A stretch of 64,000 nucleotides of DNA, taken from assembly GCF_051860665.1 (NCBI RefSeq), contig NZ_JBHYDM010000017.1, positions 25,713-89,712 of the forward strand, written 5' to 3'. The number at the start of each line of letters is the position of its first letter. Within the stretch, counting starts at the first letter, position 1. The translations under genes were made by a program, and so were the position numbers. The notes below the pieces were generated by a model. It was not told the DNA's origin. It searched no databases and saw only the letters and a list, made by a program, of their open reading frames with translations. Shown here piece after piece: positions 58,769 to 64,000 of this stretch. The stretch comes from Falsiroseomonas sp051860665. Lineage in GTDB: Bacteria > Pseudomonadota > Alphaproteobacteria > Acetobacterales > Acetobacteraceae.

Positions 58769-59842
58769 TCAGGCCTTCGGGCCGCGTTGGCTGGTGGCCG
58801 GCCCATCGCCTGCCCATTCGCGCAGCAGGGTGAAGCCCACTGCCAGCAGAACGGGCCCCAGGAACAGGCCCAGGATGCCGAAGCCGATCACCCCGCCGAT
58901 GGCGCCCAGCAGCGTCAGCAGCAGCGGCAGGTCCGCGCCGCGGCTGATCAGCCAGGGGCGGATGACATTGTCCACCGAGGATATGCCCGCCGCGCCATAG
59001 ATCGCCATGAACAGCCCCCAGGCCGTCTCCCCCTGGGTGAAAAGCCAGATCGCCGCCGGCGCCCAGACCAGCGGCGCGCCGACCGGCAGGATCGACAGCA
59101 CGCCCGCCACCACGCCCAGCAGCACCGGCTGCGGCACGCCGGCGATCCACAACCCGAAGACCGTCATCGCCCCCTGCAGCACGGCGGTGCCGAGCAGGCC
59201 ATAGACCACGCCGCGGGTGACATTGCCGGTCAGCAGGATCAGCCGGCGCGTCCCTGGGCCGGCCATCTTCTCCATCACCGCCTCGGCATGCGCGGCCATG
59301 GCGGGGCCGTCGCGGTAGAAGAAGAAGGCCAGGAAGATGGCCATGATGAGCTCCGCCAGGCCCGAGAGCAGCGCCAGCAGCACGGCCAGCGCATTGCTCG
59401 CGATCTGCCCGGCATAGGGGCTGATGGTCTCGAAGAGGCCGGCGAAGGTGGTGTCCCAGCCGCTGAGCAGGCTTCGGAAGGTCTCCCCCACGAAGGGCAG
59501 GCTGCCGAGCCAGGTCGCCAGGTTGGGCAGGCCGGTGACCAGCAGCCCCTCGAAGGAGGCGCGCAGCCCCTCGATCTCCTCCCGCGTCGTCGGCGTGGCG
59601 AAGACCAGGGGGAGTGCGATCAGCACGAATTCCAGCGTCACCATCACCAGCGCCGCGGCCCCCGGCCCCAGCCCCGTCTTCTCCCGCAGCACGCGGAAGG
59701 CGGGCCAGGTGGTATAGGTGAGGATCACCGCCCAGAGCAGGGCGGAGATGAAGGGCCGCATCACCCAGAAGCAGCCCAGCCCCAGGGCGAATAGCGCCGC
59801 CAGGCCGAGAAGGCGGGCGGGGCGGATGGATTCCTGGCTCAT
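58769..59842 (-). CDS. AI-2E family transporter (YdiK/PerM-like permease)
   Basis: A 357-residue integral membrane protein with about seven to eight membrane segments. It starts after basic residues with LLGLAALFALGLGCFWVM, and has the family segments FISALLWAVILTYTTWP, FLAFFFYRDG and LPVGAPLVWAPAAIWLF. The family was named after a proposed autoinducer-2 exporter, but members also act in Na+/H+ exchange, so the role here is open. The start at ATG 59842 is used in place of the 59995 reading. It is divergent from hyi with a 146-base gap. Confidence 0.9.
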   Translation of the reverse strand: MSQESIRPARLLGLAALFALGLGCFWVMRPFISALLWAVILTYTTWPAFRVLREKTGLGPGAAALVMVTLEFVLIALPLVFATPTTREEIEGLRASFEGLLVTGLPNLATWLGSLPFVGETFRSLLSGWDTTFAGLFETISPYAGQIASNALAVLLALLSGLAELIMAIFLAFFFYRDGPAMAAHAEAVMEKMAGPGTRRLILLTGNVTRGVVYGLLGTAVLQGAMTVFGLWIAGVPQPVLLGVVAGVLSILPVGAPLVWAPAAIWLFTQGETAWGLFMAIYGAAGISSVDNVIRPWLISRGADLPLLLTLLGAIGGVIGFGILGLFLGPVLLAVGFTLLREWAGDGPATSQRGPKA

Positions 59843-59988
59843 GCGGGCTCCGGTCTGGGACTCCAGCCTTAGCCGAAGCCCCGGGCTTGCGCACGCACGG
59901 ACCGCATCACCTCGCGGAACGGCGGCGGGCTTGCCCGCGGGCGGGGGCCAAGGCATCACCCAGGGCAAGTCGAGGGAAGGACACCGCC

Positions 59989-60768
59989 ATGCCACGCTTC
60001 GCCGCCAATATCTCCCTGATGTTCTCCGAAGTTCCCTTCCTCGACCGGTTCGAGGCTGCCGCGAAGGCGGGCTTCAAGGCGGTGGAATTCCTGTTTCCCT
60101 ACGATTTCCCGGCCGCCGAAATCGCGAAGCGCCTGAAGGACAACGGGCTGTCCCAGGTGCTGTTCAACGGCCCGCCCGGCGACTGGAATGCCGGCGAGCG
60201 CGGCCAGGCTGCCCTGCCCGGCCGCCAGGCAGAATTCCGCGAAGGCTTTCGCAAGGCCCTGGACTACGCCGCCACCCTGGGCTGCCCGCGCATCCATGTC
60301 ATGTCCGGCCTGGCCCCGGCGGGCGTGCCGCATGACGCGATGACGGCGACGCTGGCCGCCAACCTGGCCTGGGCGGCGGAACTGGCCGGCCCGGCCGGCG
60401 TGAAGCCGGTGATCGAGCCGATCAACCACCGCGACATCCCGGGCTTCTTCCTGAACACCACGGACCAGGCGGCCGCCATCATCCAGGCGATCGGGCCGGA
60501 GAAGATCGGCATGCAGTTCGACCTGTATCACTGCCAGATCACCGAGGGCGATATCGTCAAGCGGGTGGAGAAGCACCTGCCGCTGATCGCGCATATGCAG
60601 GTGGCGGATAATCCCGGCCGCAACGAGCCGGGCACCGGCGAGGTGAACTGGCCCTTCGTCTTCGACCGCATCGATGCGCTGGGCTTCCGGGGCTGGATCG
60701 GCTGCGAATACCGCCCGGCGGGCGAGACGGTGGCCGGCCTCGGCTGGTTCGCCCCCTACAAGGGCTGA
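59989..60768 (+). CDS. hyi: Hydroxypyruvate isomerase
   Basis: Interconverts hydroxypyruvate and tartronate semialdehyde in glyoxylate/glycolate metabolism. The 259-residue product follows a GAGGGAAGG element and has the family pattern: RFAANISLMFSEVPFLDRF, VEFLFPYDFPAAEI, GCPRIHVMSGL, VIEPINHRDIPGFFLN (catalytic glutamate and metal ligand region), IGMQFDLYHCQITEGDI and HMQVADNPGRNEPGTGEVNW. The TIM barrel is complete. The nicotinamidase-like gene follows after 26 bases and glxR after that. Confidence 0.95.
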   Translation: MPRFAANISLMFSEVPFLDRFEAAAKAGFKAVEFLFPYDFPAAEIAKRLKDNGLSQVLFNGPPGDWNAGERGQAALPGRQAEFREGFRKALDYAATLGCPRIHVMSGLAPAGVPHDAMTATLAANLAWAAELAGPAGVKPVIEPINHRDIPGFFLNTTDQAAAIIQAIGPEKIGMQFDLYHCQITEGDIVKRVEKHLPLIAHMQVADNPGRNEPGTGEVNWPFVFDRIDALGFRGWIGCEYRPAGETVAGLGWFAPYKG

Positions 60769-60794
60769 CCGCCATCCCCGCCCCGCTTCATCCC

Positions 60795-61418
60795 GTGCAG
60801 GACCTGCTGCTGGTCGTCGACCCGCAGCCGACCTTCATGGATCTCTGCCCGGAGGAGCTGCCGGTGCCGGGGGCGGAGGCGGTGATCCCGGTGATCAACC
60901 GCATCCTCGCCGGCCCCATCGCCCGCGCCGCGGTGACGCAGGACTGGCACCATCCGCGCCATGCCTCCTTCGCCTCCCAGCATCCGGGGCGGCAGCCCTT
61001 TGAGCAGGTGGAACTGGACTACGGGCCGCAGACCCTTTGGCCGGACCACGGGGTTCGGGCGACGCCGGGGGCCGGGATCCACCCCGATCTCGACCAGGCC
61101 AAGGTCGTGCTGGTGCTCCGCAAGGGGTTTCGCCAGGCGATCGACAGCTATTCGGGCTTCCGGGAGAATGACCGCAGCACCGGCACGGGCCTGGCCGAAT
61201 GGCTGCGCGCGGTGGGTGTGCGGCGCGTCTTCATCGCCGGCATCACCCGCCCCTATTGCGTCGACTGGACGGCGGAGGATGCCGCAGCACTCGGCTTCGA
61301 GACCTGGGTGGTGACGGATGCCTGCGCCCGCCTCGGGCCCGATTCGGCGCTGGAGGAGAGCGACGCCCGGCTGGCCGCCGCCGGCGTGCGCTTCACCACC
61401 GCCGCCGTCCTCACCTGA
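60795..61418 (+). CDS. pncA: Nicotinamidase/isochorismatase family hydrolase (PncA-like)
   Basis: A 207-residue cysteine hydrolase. The catalytic triad is visible: Asp in LLVVDPQPTFMD, Lys in VLRKGFRQAIDSYSGF, and Cys in GITRPYCVDWTAEDA. Metal ligands are TQDWHHPRHASFA and LWPDHGVRATPGA, the nicotinamidase type rather than the isochorismatase type. PncA deamidates nicotinamide to nicotinate. It is located between hyi and glxR with short gaps (26 and 23 bases), so it is likely cotranscribed with them, an unusual neighbourhood. Confidence 0.88.
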   Translation: MQDLLLVVDPQPTFMDLCPEELPVPGAEAVIPVINRILAGPIARAAVTQDWHHPRHASFASQHPGRQPFEQVELDYGPQTLWPDHGVRATPGAGIHPDLDQAKVVLVLRKGFRQAIDSYSGFRENDRSTGTGLAEWLRAVGVRRVFIAGITRPYCVDWTAEDAAALGFETWVVTDACARLGPDSALEESDARLAAAGVRFTTAAVLT

Positions 61419-61441
61419 TTTCCGCAACGGAGAGACACGCC

Positions 61442-62326
61442 ATGAAGATCGGTTTCATCGGCCTCGGCATCATGGGCAAGCCCATGGCGCTGCACCTGAA
61501 ATCCGCCGGCCACGAGGTGCTGGCGCCGGAACGCGCCAGCCTCTCGGCCGAGCTGCGGTCCGCCCTGACCATCCTGCCCGATGCCGCCGCGGTGGCGAAG
61601 GCGGCGGAGGTCATCATCCTGATGGTGCCGGATACGCCCGATGTGGAAGCCGCGCTCTTCGGCGCCGGCGGGGTCGCGGAGGGCCTGGCGCCCGGCAAGC
61701 TGGTGATCGACATGTCCTCGATCAGCCCGACCGCCACCAAGGCCTTTGCCGCGCGCATCGCGGAGAAAGGCTGCGACTATCTGGATGCCCCGGTCTCCGG
61801 CGGCGAGGTGGGTGCCAAGAATGCCAGCCTGACCATCATGGTGGGCGGCAGCGAGGCCGCCTTCGAACGTGCCCGCCCACTGTTCGAGGCGATGGGCAAG
61901 AACATCACCCTGGTGGGCGAGACCGGCGCCGGCCAGACCTGCAAGGTGGCCAACCAGATCATCGTCGCGCTGACCATCGAGGCGGTGGGCGAGGCGCTGG
62001 TCTTCGCCAGCAAGGCGGGTGCCGACCCGGCCAAGGTGCGCCAGGCCCTGATGGGCGGCCTTGCCACCTCCCGCATCCTGGAACTGCATGGCGAGCGGAT
62101 GATCAAGCGCACCTTCGCGCCCGGCTTCCGGATCGAGCTGCACCAGAAGGACCTGAACCTGGCGCTGCAGGCGGGCAAGGAGCTGGGAGTCGCGCTGCCG
62201 AACACCGCCTCCACCGCGCAACTCTTCGCCGCCTGTGCCGCCATGGGCGGCGCCGCGCTCGATCATTCCGGCATGGTCAAGGCGCTGGAGACGCTGGCCG
62301 CGCACAAGGTGGCCCCCGACGCCTGA
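61442..62326 (+). CDS. glxR: 2-hydroxy-3-oxopropionate (tartronate semialdehyde) reductase
   Basis: Reduces tartronate semialdehyde to glycerate with NAD(P)H. The 294-residue product has the nucleotide-binding MKIGFIGLGIMGKPMALHL (1-19), the substrate-binding DAPVSGGEVGAKNASLTIM, the catalytic lysine in GQTCKVANQIIVALTIEA and a late HQKDLNLALQAGKELG. It follows a GGAGAG element. With hyi it forms a hydroxypyruvate to glycerate route; glyoxylate carboligase (gcl) is not in the window. Confidence 0.93.
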   Translation: MKIGFIGLGIMGKPMALHLKSAGHEVLAPERASLSAELRSALTILPDAAAVAKAAEVIILMVPDTPDVEAALFGAGGVAEGLAPGKLVIDMSSISPTATKAFAARIAEKGCDYLDAPVSGGEVGAKNASLTIMVGGSEAAFERARPLFEAMGKNITLVGETGAGQTCKVANQIIVALTIEAVGEALVFASKAGADPAKVRQALMGGLATSRILELHGERMIKRTFAPGFRIELHQKDLNLALQAGKELGVALPNTASTAQLFAACAAMGGAALDHSGMVKALETLAAHKVAPDA

Positions 62327-62627
62327 GCCCCCCGACTTTCAAGGTCTCGGCGGCCCCCGGCCGGGGGTCGTTCCAGGAAGCGGAAAGGACGCGGCGGCTG
62401 ATCCCGCCTGCCGCGTCACCCGGCGACGCGCTCCCGCCCGAAGGGCAGGCACCGGCCGGCCGCACAACCCCCACGGGTAGTCTTCACCATATGGCTACAA
62501 TTTTCCCGTGTTTTTCGCGTTGCGTCCGGCGCGCACGTCCCGCATTTTAGCGCCGGTTGCGTGGTCCCTGAGATTCTGTCTCCGGCATCATGGTTGTATC
62601 TGGATCAATGGACCTACGGGGGATTGC
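62327..62627. promoter_or_regulatory. Intergenic region with palindrome and AT-richer upstream part of the XRE gene
   Basis: The 301-base gap contains a 14-base palindrome of CCCCCGG/CCGGGGG at 62354-62367, a possible end of the glxR transcript without a T-run. Further right, an AT-richer stretch has a TACAAT hexamer at 62496-62501, a possible -10 with no good -35. The last 60 bases lead to the XRE start with a GGGGGA element. Confidence 0.4.
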
Positions 62628-63503
62628 ATGCGTTTCGCGGATATAGGTCAGCAATTGCGTGCCTATCGCCTCGAATCGGGCCTCCGGGCGGAGGAGATCG
62701 CGGCGCGGCTGGGCGTCTCGCGGGCCGCGCTCTACCGGTATGAGAAGGGCGAGGTCATCAAGCTGGACACGATCCGGCGCCTGGCCGAGCTGCTGAAGAT
62801 CTCCCCGCTGTCGCTGCTCGGCATCGGCGTCGAATATTTCGCCCGTCCGCTCGCCTTCCAGGAACGGCTGCGGCAGGTGGAGGAGCAGGCCGACCAGATC
62901 CTGATCGTCGGCGGCGCCTATTGCTACCAGACCACCACGGATGCCTTCGACGGCGCGGTGGGCGAAGCCTGGACGGAGGCCGCGGATGCCGCGCCGGAAC
63001 GCCTGCAGGCCCGCGCCAGCGCGGACCAGGCGCTCGGCCTGCTTTCCGCCCGCAAGCGCCTGCATGCCGCCCGCCGGCCGACCATCATCGCCATCCTGGG
63101 CGAGGCCTCGCTGCGCCGCTTCCTGCAGGATGGCGTGGCCGCCGGCCTCGCCGTTCCGGAGCGTACCCGCCAGCGTTGCCTGGCCGCCGCGCGGGCCGAG
63201 GCGGAGGCGATCGCCGCCATGATGGAAAGCGTGCCGATCGGCGTGCAGCTCGGCCTCGCCTCCGGCACCGAGCCCACGGGGGGCTTCATGGTGATGCGCG
63301 GGCGGGAACGCGCGCATGTCGTCTCCTCCCCCTTCGCCGCGGATACGCCGCCCAATGGCGGGCTCGGCGTGGGCTCGATCACCGCGGCGGATGAGGCCGT
63401 GGCGGCGCATCAGCGCGTGGCGGAAGTGGCCTGGCGCGACGCGCTGAAGGGCGCCGCCGCCGCCGCCCGCGTCCGCGACCTGATCCGCACCACGGCGGGT
63501 TGA
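62628..63503 (+). CDS. XRE family transcriptional regulator with C-terminal effector-like domain
   Basis: A 291-residue regulator starting MRFADIGQQLRAYRLESG. The N-terminal helix-turn-helix (about 7-62) reads LRAEEIAARLGVSRAALYRYEKGEVIKL, so it resembles the HipB/SinR XRE fold. The rest (about 90-291) is a mixed alpha/beta domain with HAARRPTIIAILGEASLRRFL and IGVQLGLASGTEPTGGFMV segments, which loosely recall the DUF5753-type C-terminal domain of some XRE regulators. That resemblance is an inference. Its target is unknown; glxR and hyi upstream are candidates by position only. Confidence 0.82.
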   Translation: MRFADIGQQLRAYRLESGLRAEEIAARLGVSRAALYRYEKGEVIKLDTIRRLAELLKISPLSLLGIGVEYFARPLAFQERLRQVEEQADQILIVGGAYCYQTTTDAFDGAVGEAWTEAADAAPERLQARASADQALGLLSARKRLHAARRPTIIAILGEASLRRFLQDGVAAGLAVPERTRQRCLAAARAEAEAIAAMMESVPIGVQLGLASGTEPTGGFMVMRGRERAHVVSSPFAADTPPNGGLGVGSITAADEAVAAHQRVAEVAWRDALKGAAAAARVRDLIRTTAG

Positions 63504-63507
63504 AAGC

Positions 63508-63535
63508 CGCTCCCTCCCCCTGAAGGGCAGGGGAA
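63508..63535. repeat. Half-like copy of the GC-rich intergenic palindrome
   Basis: The stretch TCCCTCCCCCTGAAGGG followed by CAGGGGA has the arms of the repeat family seen at 38501, 43801 and 52912 but lacks the full second arm. It adjoins the left end of the IS element. It may be a repeat interrupted by the insertion. Confidence 0.4.
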
Positions 63536-64000
63536 TCGCATATGGCGTTGCTGAAAGCGCTGGCGCTGAGGTGACGTATGGATTCTGTGTCTGACCCGAC
63601 GGCGGAGCTGGAGGGTTGGATGCGGGGTCTGGGGTTGATGTTTGCGTCGGTGCCGGATCCGCGGGCGGCGAATGCACGGCACGATCTTTCGGAAGTGCTG
63701 TTCATTGCCTTCGCGGCGACGCTGGCAGGGGCTGAAACCTGCGCCGACATGGCGGAATTCGGCACGTCGAAGCTGGCAATGCTGCGCGAGGTGCTGGCCT
63801 TGCCGCACGGCGTGCCGAGCCACGACACCTTCTCTCGCCTGTTTCGCCTGCTGGACCCTGAGGCCTTCGAAGCGGCATTCCGGCGCTTCACGGAGGCCTT
63901 CGCCGCCCGCCTCTCAGGGCAGGAGGGCTTGGCCGGGCAGACGGTGGCGATCGACGGCAAATCACTGCGCGGCGCCTTCGAGGCCGGGGCGGCCACCCAG
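63528..64000 (+). mobile_element. Left end of an ISAs1-family insertion sequence (truncated by window edge)
   Basis: The element probably starts at CAGGGG (about 63528), a typical ISAs1 terminal sequence, and contains the transposase gene beginning at 63578. The right end, and therefore the terminal inverted repeats and target duplication, are outside the window. Its codon use is slightly less GC-extreme than that of its neighbours (for example GGTTTG and TTGATG runs in the first codons). Confidence 0.65.
63578..64000 (+). CDS. ISAs1 family transposase, N-terminal part (runs off the window)
   Basis: The first 141 residues of a DDE transposase. The ISAs1-associated N-terminal domain is clear: VPDPRAANARHDLSEVLFIA, AGAETCADMAEFGTSKLAML, and LPHGVPSHDTFSRLFRLLDP. 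It is followed by the start of the catalytic domain, VAIDGKSLRGAFEAG, which contains the first catalytic Asp. The gene continues past 64000, so the second Asp and the Glu cannot be seen. The absence of any internal stop suggests an intact transposase. Confidence 0.87.
   Translation, partial: MDSVSDPTAELEGWMRGLGLMFASVPDPRAANARHDLSEVLFIAFAATLAGAETCADMAEFGTSKLAMLREVLALPHGVPSHDTFSRLFRLLDPEAFEAAFRRFTEAFAARLSGQEGLAGQTVAIDGKSLRGAFEAGAATQ

Noticed and set aside
1..64000. CRISPR arrays, rRNA and tmRNA genes
   Set aside because: No regularly spaced direct repeats and no conserved RNA core were seen on either strand.

Overview
The window reads as chromosomal DNA of a very GC-rich alphaproteobacterium, most likely an Acetobacteraceae member of the Roseomonas type. 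This rests on base composition, on protein sequence style, and on two blocks with alphaproteobacterial gene order: lepB-rnc-era near recO/parC, and tpiA-secG-pyrG-eno-ftsB-pdhABC-lpd-lipA. No database search was possible, so the family-level placement is inference. No rRNA, tRNA, CRISPR array or prophage was seen. The only clear mobile element is the start of an ISAs1-family insertion sequence that runs off the right edge.

Layout. 1-2442 (+): the end of a penicillin-acylase-like hydrolase, an RDD membrane protein and the Bpt aminoacyl-tRNA-protein transferase. 2446-13028 (mainly -): a DUF900 alpha/beta hydrolase, parC, recO, then the housekeeping run rpoZ-rsh-acpS-lepB-rnc-era with tight 4-base overlaps. 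13165-19190: two divergent lipoprotein genes (one frameshifted), folK, a uracil-DNA glycosylase, a 24-residue membrane peptide, a peroxidase and sulfite-oxidase-like pair, a lipoprotein hydrolase, smpB and dapA. 19297-24413 (+): a tightly overlapping run with a lytic transglycosylase, an alpha/beta hydrolase, pgpA, a CinA-type deamidase and an M20 peptidase.

24421-31445 is the most accessory-looking stretch. A GntR/FCD regulator is divergent from an amidohydrolase, a polar-amino-acid-type ABC permease and ATPase, an enolase-superfamily enzyme, an FMN-dependent LLM monooxygenase and a periplasmic binding protein. The genes overlap or nearly touch, so this looks like one regulated system that imports and breaks down an unidentified small nitrogenous compound.

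31452-38494: threonine aldolase, glutathione transferase, TraB/GumN lipoprotein, phosphoesterase, a COQ10-like protein, lipA, lpd and a GNAT acetyltransferase. 38600-49424 (-): pyruvate dehydrogenase (E1 alpha, a lipoylated E1 beta, E2), ftsB, eno, several small proteins, pyrG, secG and tpiA. lipA and lpd supply the cofactor and E3 subunit for the pdh complex. An MFS transporter on the opposite strand interrupts this block.

49508-52911 (+): ppiD and trpE. 53079-58674 (-): a complete oligopeptide/dipeptide ABC importer. 58769-63503: an AI-2E family permease, then hyi, a nicotinamidase-like hydrolase and glxR, which suggests glyoxylate/tartronate-semialdehyde metabolism, and an XRE regulator. 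Several intergenic gaps carry related GC-rich palindromes of REP/BIME type. The most elaborate one lies between the GNAT gene and pdhC.
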